Part shown: positions 1-11,713 of the stretch, piece by piece | Layout: each line of letters begins with the position of its first letter | Numbering within the stretch: position 1 is the first letter of the stretch | Assembly: GCF_002939475.1 (NCBI RefSeq) | Contig: NZ_PKFQ01000001.1 | Coordinates: forward strand, 868,001-932,000 | DNA: 64,000 nucleotides | Origin: Streptomyces cinnamoneus | GTDB lineage: Bacteria > Actinomycetota > Actinomycetes > Streptomycetales > Streptomycetaceae | Reading direction: 5' to 3' | Translations under genes and position numbers: made by a program | The notes under the pieces: generated by a model | Databases searched by the model: none | The model's input: only the letters and a program-made list of their open reading frames with translations | Told to the model about the DNA's origin: nothing

Positions 1-3000
1 TCCGTGCCGTGCCGGGTGTTCCACCGTGAAAGAACCGACTGGAGGCGCACGGCGATCTGTGCCGCCGCCTCGTCCTCCGGGTCGACCTCGCCGATCGCCG
101 CGTCGAGCCGGTCGATGTCGGCGAGCACCGCCACCGCGGCCGACGCCTTCTCCCGCTCCCCCAGCAGCTGGGCCGCGAAGTACTCGCTCAGCGCTCCCGG
201 CTTGGGGTAGTCGAAGATCAGGGTGCTCGGCAGGCGCACGCCGGTGACGGCGGAGAGCTGGTTGCGGAACTCGACCGCGGTGAGCGAGTCGAAGCCCAGC
301 TCCTGGAAGGTGCGGCCGACGTCGACCGACTCCGCCCCGCCGTGGCCGAGGACGGCCGCCGCGGTGTCGCGCACCAGGCCGAGCAGCAGTTCGTCCTGCT
401 CGGTGCGGTTCAGTCCGGCGAGCCGCTCGGTGAGGCCGCCGCCGGTGACCTGCGCTCCCGTGCCGGCCGCGCGGCGCACGGCCGGGCGGACGAGGCCGCG
501 CAGGACCGAGGGCAGTGCCGGGCCCTGGTCCCGCAGCGCCCGGGTGTTCAGCTTGATGGGCACCAGCAGCGGCTCGTCGACGGTCGCGGCGGCGTCGAAC
601 AGGGCCAGGCCGTCCTCGGTGGACAGGGCGGCAGTGCCCGTACGTGCCATGCGGTCCACGTCCGCGTCGGTCAGGTGCGCGGTGAGCGCGCTGCGCTGCT
701 CCCAGAAGCCCCACGCCAGGGCCTGGGCCGGCAGGCCGTGCGCCCGGCGGTGCTGGGCCAGGGCGTTGAGGAGCCCGTTGGCGGCGGTGTAGTTGCCCTG
801 GCCGGCGTCGCCGAAGACCGACGCCGACGAGGAGAACATCACGAACATCGCCAGGTCGCGGTCGCGGGTCAGCTCGTGCAGGGCGAGAGCCGCGTCCGCC
901 TTGGGCCGGAAGACCGAGTCGATCCGCTCGGGGGTGAGCGAGCCGACGGTGGCGTCGTCGAGGACACCCGCCGTGTGCACCACACCGGTCAGCGGACGCG
1001 TCGCCGGGATCGCGTCGAGCACGGCGGCCAGCGCCGCACGGTCCGCCGCGTCGCAGGCCGCGATCGTCACCTCGGCGCCGAGGCCGGTCAGCTCGGCCTC
1101 AAGCTCCGCGGCTCCCCGGGCGTCCCGTCCGCTGCGGCTCGTCAGCACCAGATGCCGCACGCCGTGCTCGGCCACCAGGTGGCGTGCCAGCACGCCGCCC
1201 AGCGTCCCCGTACCGCCGGTGACCAGCACCGTGCCCTCGGCGTCCAGCGTCCGCGGCATCGTCAGCACGACCTTGCCCACGTGCTTGGCCTGGCTGACGA
1301 AGCGGAAGGCGTCCTGCGCCCGGCGCACGTCCCAGGTCCGCACGGGCAGGGGCACGAGCGCCCCCGTTCCGAAGAGGGCCAGCAGCTCGACGAGCATGCC
1401 CTGGATCCGCTGGGGGCCGGCGTCGATGAGGTCGAAGACCGTGTACGCGACGCCGGGGTGCGCGCCGGTCACGTCGGCGGGCTCACGGATGTCGGTCTTG
1501 CCCATCTCCAGGAACCGGCCGCCGCGCGGCAGCAGCCGCAGCGAGGCGTCCACGAACTCCCGGGCGAGCGAGTTCAGTACGACGTCCACTCCGCGGCCGC
1601 CGGTGGAGGCGGCGAACTTCGCCTCGAAGTCCAGTGACCGCGACGACGCGATGTGGTCGTCGTCCAGGCCCAGTGAGCGCAGGACGTCCCACTTGCCCTC
1701 GCTCGCGGTCGCGAAGACCTCCGCGCCCAGGTGCCGCGCCAGCTGGATGGCGGCCATGCCGACGCCGCCCGCGCCGCTGTGCACCAGAACGGACTCGCCC
1801 GAGCGCAGTCCGCCCAGGTCGCTCAGCCCGAAGTAGGCGGTCAGGAAGACCAGCGGGGTGGAGGCGGCCTGCTCGTAGGACCAGCCCTCGGGCATCGGGG
1901 CGACGAAGGGCCGGTCGACCACGGCGAGCGGGCCGAAGGAGCGGTCGATGACGCCGAACACCCGGTCGCCCGGGGCGAGGTCCGTCACCCCGGCACCGAC
2001 CTCGACGACGACGCCCGCGGCCTCCGTACCCATGATCGCCTCGCCGGGGTACATGCCGAGCGCGATCAGGACGTCACGGAAGTTCACACCGGCCGCACGC
2101 ACCGCCACCCGCACCTGGTCCGGTGCGAGGTCCGCCGTGCCCTCCGGCGCCGGAATGATCTCGACGGCGTCGAGCGTGCCGCGCTCGCGCGAGTCGACGC
2201 GCCAGGCGGAGCCGTCGGCGGGGGGCAGCAGGCCCACGCCCGCCGAGGCCCGCGCCAGCCTGGGCACCCGGAGCCGCCCGCCGCGCACGGCGACCTTCGG
2301 CTCTCCGGACGCCACGGCCGCGGCCAGCAGCTCCGGAGCGTCGCCGGGGGGCGCGTCGAGGTCGACGAGCACGAACCGGTCGGGGTTCTCCGCCTGTGCC
2401 GAGCCGACCAGACCCCACACGGCGGCGGCCGGCAGGTCGGTGACGTCCTCCTCCACACCGGTGCTCACCGCACCGCGCGTGAGGACCACCAGCCGGGACG
2501 CGTCGTGGCGCGGGTCGGCCAGCCACTGCTGTACGAGGCCGAGGGCGCGGTGCGTCGCACCGGCCGGCCCGTCCTCGCCCCCGGACACGGCGGCGAGCAC
2601 CACCGCGGGCGACTCGGCCGGCAGCGCGGCCAGGTCCGGGTAGGACGACAGCTCCTTGACGCCCACGTCTGCGAGCTGCGCCCAGCCCGCCGTGCCGGGC
2701 GACTCGGCGGGAGCCGCCAGAGGCGACCAGTCGAGGCGGTACAGCGAGTCGGCACCCGGCGACGAGGGCGCCGCGACAGTCAGTTCGCGGGAGACCAGGG
2801 AGTCGACCGACAGCACCGGGCGCCCCGAGGTGTCGACGACGGCCAGCGCCACCGCGTCCGTACCGGCCGGCCGCAGCCACGCCCGTACGACGCCGGCGCC
2901 CGCGGCATGCAGCGTCACCCCGGACCAGGCGAAGGGCACGCGCGGCCCGGCGGACTCCCCGCCGCCGGCCAGGTCCGTTCCGTGGAGCACCGCGTCGAGC

Positions 3001-6000
3001 AGGGCGGGATGGAGGCCGAACCGCTCGGGCTCCGTGCCCTCCGGCAGCGCCACCTCGACGTAGACGTCCTCGCCCCGCGTCCACGCGGCACGCAGGCCCT
3101 GGAACGCGGGCCCGTAGCCGTAGCCGTTCTCGTCCAGACGTTCGTAGAAACCGGTGAGGTCGGCGGGGACGGCGTCGGCGGGAGGCCAGGCGAAGCCGTC
3201 GTCACCGGTGTGCTCGGCCGTCTGCCCCAGCAGGCCGTCGGCGTGCCGGACCCAGGGCTCCTCACCGAGGGCGTCCGCAGGTCGGGAGTACACCGCGACG
3301 GAGCGCCCGCCGTCGCCGTCGTCGGGGCCCACCACGACGCGGACGGCGACGGAGTTCCGCTCGGGCACCACCAGGGGCGCCTCCAGGGTCAGTTCCTCAA
3401 GCCGTCCACAGCCAGCGAGGTCACCGGCCCAGATCGCCATGTCGACGAACGCCGTTCCGGGCAGCAGCACCGACCCGCCGATGGCGTGGTCGCGGAGCCA
3501 GGCGAACGTCCCCGTCGACAGCTGCCCCGTCACCAGCAGACCACCGGTGTCCGGCACGTCCACCACGGCTCCCAGCAAGGGGTGCTCGGCGGGGGTCAGG
3601 CCGGCGGCCGCGACGTCGCTGGAGCCGGACGGGTTCAGCCAGTACCGCTCCTGCTGGAAGGCGTAGGTGGGCAGGTCGACGCGACGGGCGTCGCGCCCTG
3701 CGAAGAACGCGGCCCAGTCGGGGGTGACCCCGGCGACGTGGAGCCGGCCGAGCGCGGCGACCAGGGCCTCCGGCTCGGGACGGTCCTTGCGGAGGGCGGG
3801 GATCAGCTGGGGCGTACCGGTCAGGGACTCCGGTGCCATGCCGGACAGGACGGCGTCGGGGCCGAGTTCGAGGAAGACGGAGACGCCCTGGTCCTCCAGC
3901 CAGCGCACGCCCTCGCCGAAGCGGACGGCGCCACGGACGTGACGGACCCAGTAGTCGGCGGAGGCGGCGTCCTCAGCCTGACCGGTCAGATTGGAGACGA
4001 CCGGGATGCGGGGCTGCTCGTAGGTGAGCCCCTCGGCGACGCGGCGGAAGTCGTCCAGCATCGCGTCCATGTGCGGCGAGTGGAACGCATGACTCACGCG
4101 GAGACGACGCGTCTTGTGACCGGCCTGAGCGAACGTCTCGCCCAGCTCCGTGACCACGTCCTCGTCACCGGCGATGACGACGGACGACGGACCGTTGACC
4201 GCGGCGATCGACACCTGGGCCTCACGGCCCTCCAAGTGCGCGGCCACAGTCGCCTCATCCGCACCGACGGCCAGCATCGCACCACCCGTGGGCAGCGCCT
4301 GCATCAGACGCCCACGAGCAGCGACCAGCGCCACAGCGTCGGCCAGCGACAGCACACCCGCCACATGAGCCGCAGCCAACTCACCAATGGAATGGCCCGT
4401 CACGTAGTCCGGACGCACACCCCACGACTCGACCAGCCGATACAGGGCCACCTCAAGCGCAAACAGCCCAGGCTGAGTGAAACCAGTCTGATCCAGCGCC
4501 TCACCCTGCTCGAACATCACCTCACGCAGAGGCCGCTCCAGCACCCGGTCGAACTCGGCACACACCGCGTCCAACGCCTCGGCGAACACCGGGAACGCCT
4601 CGTACAACTCCCGCCCCATGCCCGCACGCTGCGAACCCTGACCCGAGAACAACACCGCGATCGCGCGCTCCTCAGCAGCAGCGCCACTCGCGTACACACC
4701 GGCCGCAGGCTTCCCGGCTGCCAGCGCGCCCAGCCCCCGGACGAACCCGGGACCGTCGTCAGCCACGACGACCGCGCGGTGTTCCAGCGCCGCACGCGTC
4801 GTCGCCAGCGAGAACGCCACGTCCACCACGGACAGCTCAGCCGCCGACACCACATGGGCCCGCAACCGCTCGGCCTGCTCCCGCAGCGCCGCCTCGGTCC
4901 TGCCCGACAGCACCCACGGCACCGGACAGGTTTCCTCCGCCGCGTCTCCGAGGTCGACCAGCTGGGCGTTCCAGCCGGTGAAGAACGCCTCCCAGCGCGG
5001 GGAGAACCCGTCGGTGTCCAGCGCGGCGACGAGACGTACCAGGCCCTCGACCTCGCTTCCCGAACCCGCGTCCTCGGAGCCCGGGTCGGTGAAGCCGACG
5101 AAGCCGGCCAACCCGGCGAGGTCGACGAAGCGGTCCTCGTCCTCCCCGCCCGCGTCCTTCTCCCGCAGCCGGTCCAGGCCCAGGGGGCGGCGGCCGTCCT
5201 CGCTCAGGCGCCGGTTCCAGTACGCGCCGTCGGTGACGTCCTCGACCGCGCCGGTGCTCGCGGACAGGACCGGGACCCCGGGCTCCGCGAACGTGCACAG
5301 TTCCATGAGCCAGCCCAGGTCGGGCTGCGGCAGGGCGCGGCCGTGGGCGACGACCAGAGCGGCCGCGTCCGCCGGCTTCAGCACGCCCGCGACGTGGGCG
5401 GCGGCGAGCTCGCCGACCCCGTAACCGGTGACGCGGTCCGGTGTCAGGCCCCAGGACTGCAGGAGCCTGTACAGCGCGACCCCGTGGGCGAACGCCGCGC
5501 AGTCCGCCGGGAGAGGCTGCTCCAGCAGTGCGGCGTCGCCGGCCAGGACCTCGCGCAGGGGCTGTTCGAGGTAGGGGTCGAGGTGAGCGCACGCCTCGTC
5601 GAAGGCCCGGGCGTACAGCGGGAAGGCGGCGCGCAGTTCGCGCCCCGTCGCCGGCCGCCATCCCTCGCCCGCCGGGAGGACGAACGTCGTGTCGCCGGTG
5701 TGGGCGCGTCCGCGCAGGGTCCGGCCGGTGGGCCGGCCGTCGGCGAGGGCGTCGAGCGCGTCGAGCAGGTCGGTCATGTTCCCGGCGACGACGGCGGCGC
5801 GTTCCGCGCCCCGGTTCCGGGTCGTGGCCGGGGCCAGCGAGCGGGCGACGTCGACGGCGGACAGGTCCGTGTGGCCGGCGAGCCGGGTGTGGAGGTCGCG
5901 GGCGCGGGCCCGCAGACCGTGGTCGCTCGCCGCGGACAGCACCACGGGGGCCACGTCCGCGGTGACGTCACCCGCGTCGGGCAGCGGCGCTTCCTCCTCG

Positions 6001-7664
6001 GCCGCCGGGGCCGCCGGGGGCTCTTCGATGATGGCGTGGGCGTTGGTGCCGCTGAAGCCGAAGGACGAGACGCCGGCGCGGCGGGGCCTGCCGGTCTCCG
6101 GCCACGGCTGCGCGTCGGCGAGGAGTTCCACCGCGCCGGCGGACCAGTCGACGTGCGGGGTGGGCTCGTCGACGTGCAGGGTCCGGGGCAGGACGCCCGC
6201 GCGCATGGCCATGACCATCTTGATGACGCCGGCGACGCCGGCGGCGGCCTGCGTGTGCCCGATGTTGGACTTCAGCGAGCCCAGCCATAGCGGCTTGCCG
6301 GCCTCGCGCTCCTGGCCGTACGTGGTCAGCAGGGCCTGGGCCTCGATGGGGTCGCCGAGCTTGGTGCCCGTGCCGTGTGCCTCGACGGCGTCGACGTCGG
6401 TCGGCTTCAGGCCGGCGTTGGCGAGGGCCTGGCGGATGACGCGCTGCTGGGAGGGGCCGTTCGGGGCGGTCAGGCCGTTGGACGCGCCGTCCTGGTTGAC
6501 GGCCGAGCCACGGACGACCGCGAGGACGTGGTGGCCGTTGCGGCGTGCGTCCGAGAGCCGTTCCAGGACGAGCAGGCCGACGCCTTCCGACCAGCCGGTG
6601 CCGTCGGCCGTGGCGGCGAACGCCTTGCAGCGGCCGTCGGCGGCCAGGCCCTGCTGGCGGCTGAACGAGACGAAGCCGCCGGGGCTGGACATGACGGCGA
6701 CGCCGCCCGCCAGCGCCAGGGTGGCTTCGCCGAGCCTGAGCGCCTGTGCGGCCTGGTGGAGGGCGACCAGGGACGCCGAGCACGCGGTGTCCACGGTCAC
6801 CGCCGCTCCCTCGAGCCCGAAGGTGTAGGCGATGCGGCCGGAGGCGACACTGCCGGCGGTGCCGGTGACGAGGTGGCCCTCCATGCCGTCCGGGGCGGCG
6901 GCGATGCGGGGGCCGTACTCCTGGGCCTCGGCGCCGACGTAGACGGCGGTGCGGGTGCCGCGCAGGGTGGTGGGGTCGATGCCGGCGCGCTCGAACGCCT
7001 CCCAGGAGGTCTCCAGGAGGACCCGCTGCTGCGGGTCCATCGCCAGGGCCTCACGCGGGGAGACGCCGAAGAATCCGGCGTCGAAGCGGGCGGCGTCGAG
7101 GAAGCCGCCCTTGTCCACGTAGGTGGTGCCGGGCCGGCCGGAGTGGGGGTCGTAGAGGTTGTCGAGGTCCCAGCCGCGGTCGGCGGGCAGCCGGCCGAGG
7201 GTCTCGCCGCCTTCGGCGAGCAGCTCCCAGAGCTGTTCGGGGGAGGCGATGCCGCCGGGGAAGCGGCAGGCCATGCCGACGATCGCGACGGGCTCGTCGC
7301 TGGCGAGGGCCGCGACGGGGGTGTCGTCGCCGGGCTTCGTGCCGAGCAGTTCGGCGAGCAGGTGGGCGGCGAGCGCGCGGGGCGAGGGGTGGTCGAAGGC
7401 GAGGGTGACGGGCAGCCGCAGGCCGGTGTCGGCGGTCAGCCGGGCGTGCAGGTTGACCGCGGCCAGGGAGTCGAGGCCGAGCTCGTGGAAGGCCTGTCCC
7501 TCGGCGACCGCGCCCGGGCCGGCCAGGCCGAGGACGTCGGTGACGGCGGTGCGTACGAGGTCGAGCAGGAGCCTCTCGCGCTCGTCCGGGCCGAGCTCGC
7601 GCAGGCGCGTGCTCCACGGCACCTGGGGGGCATCGGAGGAGAGCTCGTCAGGGCCGTGTGTCAT
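1..7664 (-). CDS. Modular type I polyketide synthase, ACP-KS-AT(degenerate)-AT-DH-ER-KR-ACP, 3' end off window
   Basis: Open on the minus strand from ATG 7664 (preceded by GAGCGGAG) to the left edge; at least 2554 codons. In order: an N-terminal ACP (GLDSLAAV near residue 66); a KS (residues about 125-540) with DTACSAS, EAHGTGT and KSNIGHT; a shortened AT-like segment (about 650-930) whose GHSxG is GYGVG; a full AT with GHSIG near 1090 and HAFH near 1193, the usual malonyl-CoA signature; a DH with an intact HxxxGxxxxP motif near 1391; an ER with NADPH motif HSGAGGVG near 1955; a KR with GGTGTLGG, an LDD motif (B-type) and catalytic Tyr in GNYTAAN near 2290; and an ACP (GFDSL near 2459). A helical tail typical of a C-terminal docking domain follows, so the stop is probably just outside. 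The protein should add one fully reduced malonate unit. Starting with an ACP directly before a KS suggests acyl loading by a separate enzyme or an upstream split module. Confidence 0.93.
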   Translation of the reverse strand, partial: MTHGPDELSSDAPQVPWSTRLRELGPDERERLLLDLVRTAVTDVLGLAGPGAVAEGQAFHELGLDSLAAVNLHARLTADTGLRLPVTLAFDHPSPRALAAHLLAELLGTKPGDDTPVAALASDEPVAIVGMACRFPGGIASPEQLWELLAEGGETLGRLPADRGWDLDNLYDPHSGRPGTTYVDKGGFLDAARFDAGFFGVSPREALAMDPQQRVLLETSWEAFERAGIDPTTLRGTRTAVYVGAEAQEYGPRIAAAPDGMEGHLVTGTAGSVASGRIAYTFGLEGAAVTVDTACSASLVALHQAAQALRLGEATLALAGGVAVMSSPGGFVSFSRQQGLAADGRCKAFAATADGTGWSEGVGLLVLERLSDARRNGHHVLAVVRGSAVNQDGASNGLTAPNGPSQQRVIRQALANAGLKPTDVDAVEAHGTGTKLGDPIEAQALLTTYGQEREAGKPLWLGSLKSNIGHTQAAAGVAGVIKMVMAMRAGVLPRTLHVDEPTPHVDWSAGAVELLADAQPWPETGRPRRAGVSSFGFSGTNAHAIIEEPPAAPAAEEEAPLPDAGDVTADVAPVVLSAASDHGLRARARDLHTRLAGHTDLSAVDVARSLAPATTRNRGAERAAVVAGNMTDLLDALDALADGRPTGRTLRGRAHTGDTTFVLPAGEGWRPATGRELRAAFPLYARAFDEACAHLDPYLEQPLREVLAGDAALLEQPLPADCAAFAHGVALYRLLQSWGLTPDRVTGYGVGELAAAHVAGVLKPADAAALVVAHGRALPQPDLGWLMELCTFAEPGVPVLSASTGAVEDVTDGAYWNRRLSEDGRRPLGLDRLREKDAGGEDEDRFVDLAGLAGFVGFTDPGSEDAGSGSEVEGLVRLVAALDTDGFSPRWEAFFTGWNAQLVDLGDAAEETCPVPWVLSGRTEAALREQAERLRAHVVSAAELSVVDVAFSLATTRAALEHRAVVVADDGPGFVRGLGALAAGKPAAGVYASGAAAEERAIAVLFSGQGSQRAGMGRELYEAFPVFAEALDAVCAEFDRVLERPLREVMFEQGEALDQTGFTQPGLFALEVALYRLVESWGVRPDYVTGHSIGELAAAHVAGVLSLADAVALVAARGRLMQALPTGGAMLAVGADEATVAAHLEGREAQVSIAAVNGPSSVVIAGDEDVVTELGETFAQAGHKTRRLRVSHAFHSPHMDAMLDDFRRVAEGLTYEQPRIPVVSNLTGQAEDAASADYWVRHVRGAVRFGEGVRWLEDQGVSVFLELGPDAVLSGMAPESLTGTPQLIPALRKDRPEPEALVAALGRLHVAGVTPDWAAFFAGRDARRVDLPTYAFQQERYWLNPSGSSDVAAAGLTPAEHPLLGAVVDVPDTGGLLVTGQLSTGTFAWLRDHAIGGSVLLPGTAFVDMAIWAGDLAGCGRLEELTLEAPLVVPERNSVAVRVVVGPDDGDGGRSVAVYSRPADALGEEPWVRHADGLLGQTAEHTGDDGFAWPPADAVPADLTGFYERLDENGYGYGPAFQGLRAAWTRGEDVYVEVALPEGTEPERFGLHPALLDAVLHGTDLAGGGESAGPRVPFAWSGVTLHAAGAGVVRAWLRPAGTDAVALAVVDTSGRPVLSVDSLVSRELTVAAPSSPGADSLYRLDWSPLAAPAESPGTAGWAQLADVGVKELSSYPDLAALPAESPAVVLAAVSGGEDGPAGATHRALGLVQQWLADPRHDASRLVVLTRGAVSTGVEEDVTDLPAAAVWGLVGSAQAENPDRFVLVDLDAPPGDAPELLAAAVASGEPKVAVRGGRLRVPRLARASAGVGLLPPADGSAWRVDSRERGTLDAVEIIPAPEGTADLAPDQVRVAVRAAGVNFRDVLIALGMYPGEAIMGTEAAGVVVEVGAGVTDLAPGDRVFGVIDRSFGPLAVVDRPFVAPMPEGWSYEQAASTPLVFLTAYFGLSDLGGLRSGESVLVHSGAGGVGMAAIQLARHLGAEVFATASEGKWDVLRSLGLDDDHIASSRSLDFEAKFAASTGGRGVDVVLNSLAREFVDASLRLLPRGGRFLEMGKTDIREPADVTGAHPGVAYTVFDLIDAGPQRIQGMLVELLALFGTGALVPLPVRTWDVRRAQDAFRFVSQAKHVGKVVLTMPRTLDAEGTVLVTGGTGTLGGVLARHLVAEHGVRHLVLTSRSGRDARGAAELEAELTGLGAEVTIAACDAADRAALAAVLDAIPATRPLTGVVHTAGVLDDATVGSLTPERIDSVFRPKADAALALHELTRDRDLAMFVMFSSSASVFGDAGQGNYTAANGLLNALAQHRRAHGLPAQALAWGFWEQRSALTAHLTDADVDRMARTGTAALSTEDGLALFDAAATVDEPLLVPIKLNTRALRDQGPALPSVLRGLVRPAVRRAAGTGAQVTGGGLTERLAGLNRTEQDELLLGLVRDTAAAVLGHGGAESVDVGRTFQELGFDSLTAVEFRNQLSAVTGVRLPSTLIFDYPKPGALSEYFAAQLLGEREKASAAVAVLADIDRLDAAIGEVDPEDEAAAQIAVRLQSVLSRWNTRHGT

Positions 7665-8214
7665 TGCGCTCCGCTCACTCGACAATTCGTGGATCCGCCC
7701 TCGCCGGTGCGGCCGGGCCCGGATGTTCCGGGTCCGGCTTTCCGTATGCGGATACCGCGGCCGCCCGCGCCAGGGAAACCAGCGGGCCGAATCCGTACGC
7801 AATTCGGTCGGGGATTTACCGAGAAGATATAGAGGGCCGCACCTCCGGCGGTAGCCGCACTTCCCCCTAACGAACCCCCTAAACCCCCCTATCTTTCTGC
7901 GCTAAAGCCTGCGCGATGGTGTGGGTGGCGGGTGCGCGTCGCGGTGGGACGACTGCCGGTGGGTGGCCGGGGACTTGACTGCGCAGCAGGTCAGTGATGG
8001 TGTGCCGGGTCGGGTCGGCGAAGCGGAATTGCCGGTGCTGCCGTCGAGTGTCGCCCGGGTGCCGGGGGAAGGCAATTCCACCGTCGCCACCGGTCGGTAC
8101 GCTACGCTTCGCCGGAACGCGAACCAGGCGGCCGGGCTTGGGGATTTCGCTGAATATTCTGCGCGAGTGTGAGCCGATTATGCCCGGCGCCCGAAACTTC
8201 CACCGGTTACCGGG
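7665..8214. promoter_or_regulatory. Divergent intergenic region between PKS and exporter
   Basis: This 550-bp stretch separates divergent genes and should hold both promoters. It contains three C-rich repeats ending in CCCCCTA (7863-7870, 7875-7882, 7884-7891) spaced 10-12 bp, like a phased activator site. Short open frames here (for example 7921-8172) have no recognisable domain or ribosome-binding site, so I do not call a gene. Confidence 0.45.
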
Positions 8215-9207
8215 GTGAAAATGACCGTTTCCACGTCACGTACGGCCCTTCGGGCCGAGGGGCTCGTCAAGAACTTCGGCTCCGTCCGCGCGCTCGACGG
8301 CGTCGATCTGGAGCTGCCCGCGGGCAAGGTGCTCGGGTTGCTCGGCCCCAACGGTGCGGGCAAGACGACGAGCGTACGGGTCCTCGCGACCCTGTTGCGG
8401 CCCGACGGCGGCCGCGCCTGGGTCAACGGCCACGACGTGCTGGCCGAGCCCCACAAGGTTCGCCAGTCGATCGGGCTGTCCGGCCAGTTCACGGCGGTCG
8501 ACGAGAGCCTGACCGGCTACGAGAACGTGGTCATGTTCGCGCGGCTGAGCGGACTGTCCAAGGCGGACTCGGTGGAGCGGGCCAACCAGCTCGTCGACCG
8601 GTTCGGTCTGCGGCACGCCGCGAGCCGGCCGCCGAAGACGTACTCCGGTGGCATGCGGCGCCGTCTCGACCTGGCGAGCGCACTGGTGGGCAACCCCGCC
8701 GTGGTGGTGCTGGACGAGCCGACGACGGGTCTCGACCCGCGGGGCCGGCTGGACACCTGGGAGCAGGTCGGCGAGCTGGTCAGCGACGGCACGTCCGTGC
8801 TGCTGACCACCCAGTACCTGGAGGAGGCCGACCACTTGGCCGACTCGATCGCCGTGATCGACCACGGCAGGGTCATCGCGCACGACACCGCCGACCGGCT
8901 CAAGACGCAGATCGGCGCCGACAAGATCAAGGCCGTGGTGGCCGATCCGGCGGATCTGCCCAGGCTGAAGTCCGTCCTCGCCGAGGTCGGTACGGCCGCG
9001 CCCTCGGTGGAGGAGTCCTCCCGTGCGGCGACGGTCACCGTGACCACCGGGGTCAAGGCGCTGATGGCCGCCATCCAGCGGCTGGAGGCCGAGGGCATCG
9101 AGCTGGTGGACATCGGTCTGCAGCGGCCCTCGCTGGACGATGTCTTCTTGTCCCTGACCGGCAAGAGCGAGCAGGACGCGTCGCGTGCGCCGCAGCCCGT
9201 CGCCTGA
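8215..9207 (+). CDS. DrrA-like ABC transporter ATP-binding protein
   Basis: A 330-residue ATPase of the daunorubicin-resistance (DrrA) type, which energises export of hydrophobic natural products. It has Walker A GPNGAGKT, the signature motif YSGGMRRRLDLA, Walker B VVVLDEPTTGLDP, an H-loop region TTQYLEEAD and the C-terminal extension typical of DrrA. The start may be GTG 8215 or ATG 8221, two codons later; neither has a strong ribosome-binding site. The permease gene follows after 49 bp, so the two form an operon. Lying divergent to the PKS, the pair probably exports the PKS product or gives self-resistance; this is inference from position only. Confidence 0.93.
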   Translation: MKMTVSTSRTALRAEGLVKNFGSVRALDGVDLELPAGKVLGLLGPNGAGKTTSVRVLATLLRPDGGRAWVNGHDVLAEPHKVRQSIGLSGQFTAVDESLTGYENVVMFARLSGLSKADSVERANQLVDRFGLRHAASRPPKTYSGGMRRRLDLASALVGNPAVVVLDEPTTGLDPRGRLDTWEQVGELVSDGTSVLLTTQYLEEADHLADSIAVIDHGRVIAHDTADRLKTQIGADKIKAVVADPADLPRLKSVLAEVGTAAPSVEESSRAATVTVTTGVKALMAAIQRLEAEGIELVDIGLQRPSLDDVFLSLTGKSEQDASRAPQPVA

Positions 9208-9256
9208 GTGGTCCGTCTGAGTTGTCCGTCCCGGCCCGAATTCCCGAGAAGGTGTT

Positions 9257-10054
9257 GTGAGCAACGTAGCCGAGGCTGTCCGTAGCAGCACGATCATCAC
9301 CAGGCGCAACCTGCTGCACATCTGGCGGGAACCCGGCGCCCTGATATCCCACTTGTGCACGTCCATCATGTTCGTCGTGCTGTTCGCGTTCGTGATCGGC
9401 GGTGGGCTGGGCGCGGCCTATCCCGAGTACCTCATCCCGGGCATGCTGGGCCAGAACGCGGTGTTCGTGAACATCTACACCACGGTCGGCCTCGCCTACG
9501 ACATGGAGAAGGGCATCGTCGACCGGTTCCGGTCCCTGCCCATCTCCCGTGCGGCCGTGCTCTTCGGGCGGACGAGTTCGGACCTGTTCGCCACGGCGAT
9601 GAACCTCGCCATCCTGTCGCTGTGCGGGCTGCTCATCGGCTGGCGCGTGCGGACGGACGTCTTCTCGGCCATCGGCGCCTACGGCCTGCTGCTGCTGTTC
9701 GCCTTCGCGATCTCCTGGGCCGGCGCCTACATCGGGCTGCTGTGCCGTCGCGTCGAGCTGGCGCAGAGCGCCGGCATCATCTGGGTGTTCCCGTTCACCT
9801 TCATGTCGTCGGCGCTGGTGGGCAGCCAGTACATGCTCCAGCCGTTCAAGTTCATCGCCGAGTGGAGCCCGCTGACCGCGCTGTGCGACACGATCCGCGA
9901 CCTGTTCGGCAACCCCTACCCGGAGGACTTCCCCAAGGGTTCGAGCTGGGCCGCGCACAACTCCGCGCTGTACTGCACGCTGTGGTGCCTGGGGCTGCTG
10001 GCGGTGTTCGTCCCGCTGACCGTCCGCCGTTACCGCAAGCTCTCGGGCAGCTGA
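9257..10054 (+). CDS. DrrB-like ABC-2 type transporter permease
   Basis: A 265-residue membrane protein of the ABC-2 permease family with about six predicted membrane segments (for example residues 35-55, 110-130, 140-160, 170-195 and 235-255). It contains the ABC-2 stretch DRFRSLPISRAAVLFGR, the loop thought to contact the ATPase. It starts at GTG 9257 behind GAGAAGG and is the partner of the upstream DrrA-like ATPase. A perfect hairpin follows 22 bp after the stop codon, ending the operon. Confidence 0.92.
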   Translation: MSNVAEAVRSSTIITRRNLLHIWREPGALISHLCTSIMFVVLFAFVIGGGLGAAYPEYLIPGMLGQNAVFVNIYTTVGLAYDMEKGIVDRFRSLPISRAAVLFGRTSSDLFATAMNLAILSLCGLLIGWRVRTDVFSAIGAYGLLLLFAFAISWAGAYIGLLCRRVELAQSAGIIWVFPFTFMSSALVGSQYMLQPFKFIAEWSPLTALCDTIRDLFGNPYPEDFPKGSSWAAHNSALYCTLWCLGLLAVFVPLTVRRYRKLSGS

Positions 10055-10076
10055 GCCGGCCCGCCGCCCCGGTCGT

Positions 10077-10116
10077 CGAAGGCCCCCGGAACCCACTCGG
10101 GTTCCGGGGGCCTTCG
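10077..10116. terminator. Bidirectional intrinsic terminator
   Basis: Perfect 18-bp GC-rich stem (10077-10094 with 10099-10116) and a 4-nt ACTC loop, between the convergent exporter permease gene and the minus-strand bPH2 gene. There is no long T tract, as is common in Streptomyces. Confidence 0.88.
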
Positions 10117-10138
10117 CGTGTTCCCGCGCGGCGGGCGG

Positions 10139-11713
10139 TCAGCCCCGGTCGAGGAAGGGGGCGAGGAGGTGCGGCACCGCCTCGTCGGCGAAGGCCAGAC
10201 CCTCGCCGAGCTGGACGTCGTAGACGGGGTAGGCGCCTTCCTTGCCGGCCGCCGTGGTCGCCATGACCGTGGCCAGGCCCGCCCAGCGCTGGGTGGGCGA
10301 ACGGACGATCTTCCAGCCGATCACGCTGTCGCGCTGCAGGGCCACGGTCCGCCGCTTGAACGTGCCGTACCGGGTGATGAGGTGGCGGCCGCGGACGGTG
10401 TGCCCGAGCGCGCGGTAGGCGTCGGTGGCCAGCCACGCCCCCAGGGGCAGCAGGACCAGCGCGGAGATCCACGCGATGTGCAACAGCACGGGGGTGAGGA
10501 AGAGGCCGAGCACCGCGGGCACCGCGCACGTGCCGAGCACGGTGAGCGCCGCACGGGTGTGGCGGCGGCGCAGGGCGGCGCGGGGGTGGGCCGTCAGCGG
10601 GACGGTGGTGGGGGACGGCTGTTCACCGGCGACGGTGGCGGCGATGTCGTCGGCCAGGGCGCGCGGGATTCCGGGGGTGAGGGTCTTGAGCTTGGTGACC
10701 TCCGAGTCGTCCGCCTTGTCGAGGCCGGTGGCCACGGCCGCGACCTGCGCGCCGCCGCCCAGGCGCAGCAGCAGGGGTTCGGCGATCTCGATGCCGCGCA
10801 TCCGGCAGGCGTCGATGGAGAGGGAACGGGTGGTCAGCAGACCGCGGTTGACGGCCAGGTTGCCGTCGTCGTCGCGCTCGAAGCGGTAACCCCACCATTC
10901 CTCCGCGGACATGGCGACGGCGGCGAGCGTGCCGATGGCGAGGACGGCGACGGTGCCGACGACGATGGTCTGCCACAGCAGGTCCGTGCCGAGGAGGTGG
11001 ACGAGGGTGTGGAGCACCTTCTCGGGTTTGACGCCGAAGCCGTCGAGGAGGCGGAGGGCCATGCCGAAGAGGATGGCGATGCCGAGGACGCCCCAGCAGG
11101 TGAGGGGCATGTAGCGCACCCACGCCCAGTCCATCCGGGCGATGGTCCCGTCGTCGTCGGCCGTGGTGGTGGCGGAGGTGGCGGCGCGGCGCAGCAGGAC
11201 GCGGCGCAGTTCGTGGGCCTCGTCCTTGCGCAGGGCTTCGAGCTGGGTGTCGCCGTTGTCGCCGCCGCCGCGCTGGGCGGTGGTGATCTTGACGACGACC
11301 AGGCCGAAGACGCGGTGGAAGGGGTCGGCGGTGATGTCGACGCCGCGTATCCGGTCGCAGGGGATCGAGCGGTGGCGGCGGCCGACGAGTCCGGTGTGCA
11401 CTTCCAGGAGGTCGCCGGCGACGCGGTAGCGGGTGGTGAGCAGTTGCACGAGCCGCCACAGCATGAGCATCAGGAAGACGCCGGTGAGCAGGCCGAGGCG
11501 GATGAAGGCGGCGCTGTCGAGGCGGCCGAGGGTGATCATCGCGTAGAAGGCGGTGGACAGCGCGGGCGGGATCAGCCACTTGAGCTGGACGAGCAGGAGC
11601 CTGTTGTCGAGCCGGCGCCAGGGCGGGCCGCTCTCCCGGGGGGCGGCGGGGCCGGCGGGCTGTTCGCCGGTGGCGGGGGCGTCGGGCCGGTGGGTGCCGG
11701 CGGGGCGGTTCAC
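10139..11713 (-). CDS. YdbT-like membrane protein with bacterial PH (bPH2) domains
   Basis: A 524-residue protein starting at GTG 11713, which overlaps the TGA of the upstream gene by two bases. Membrane-spanning pairs (near residues 46-85, 225-250, 265-290 and 400-440) alternate with soluble segments of bPH2 type (PF03703), seen as TTRYRVAGDLLEVHTG, WWGYRFERDDDGNLAVNRG and GHTVRGRHLITRYG. It is the YdbT half of a YdbS/YdbT pair found together in many Gram-positive genomes; the biochemical role is not established. The gene ends next to a strong bidirectional terminator. Nothing links it to the neighbouring biosynthetic genes. Confidence 0.85.
   Translation of the reverse strand: MNRPAGTHRPDAPATGEQPAGPAAPRESGPPWRRLDNRLLLVQLKWLIPPALSTAFYAMITLGRLDSAAFIRLGLLTGVFLMLMLWRLVQLLTTRYRVAGDLLEVHTGLVGRRHRSIPCDRIRGVDITADPFHRVFGLVVVKITTAQRGGGDNGDTQLEALRKDEAHELRRVLLRRAATSATTTADDDGTIARMDWAWVRYMPLTCWGVLGIAILFGMALRLLDGFGVKPEKVLHTLVHLLGTDLLWQTIVVGTVAVLAIGTLAAVAMSAEEWWGYRFERDDDGNLAVNRGLLTTRSLSIDACRMRGIEIAEPLLLRLGGGAQVAAVATGLDKADDSEVTKLKTLTPGIPRALADDIAATVAGEQPSPTTVPLTAHPRAALRRRHTRAALTVLGTCAVPAVLGLFLTPVLLHIAWISALVLLPLGAWLATDAYRALGHTVRGRHLITRYGTFKRRTVALQRDSVIGWKIVRSPTQRWAGLATVMATTAAGKEGAYPVYDVQLGEGLAFADEAVPHLLAPFLDRG

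Noticed and set aside
1731..6290. A continuous plus-strand open frame of about 1500 codons opposite the PKS
   Set aside because: It mirrors the PKS codons, has Arg/Gly/Pro/His-rich composition and no domain; the minus-strand reading gives intact KS, AT, DH, ER and KR motifs.
7921..8172. Small plus-strand open frame of 83 codons upstream of the exporter
   Set aside because: No ribosome-binding site or recognisable sequence, and it lies in a divergent promoter region.
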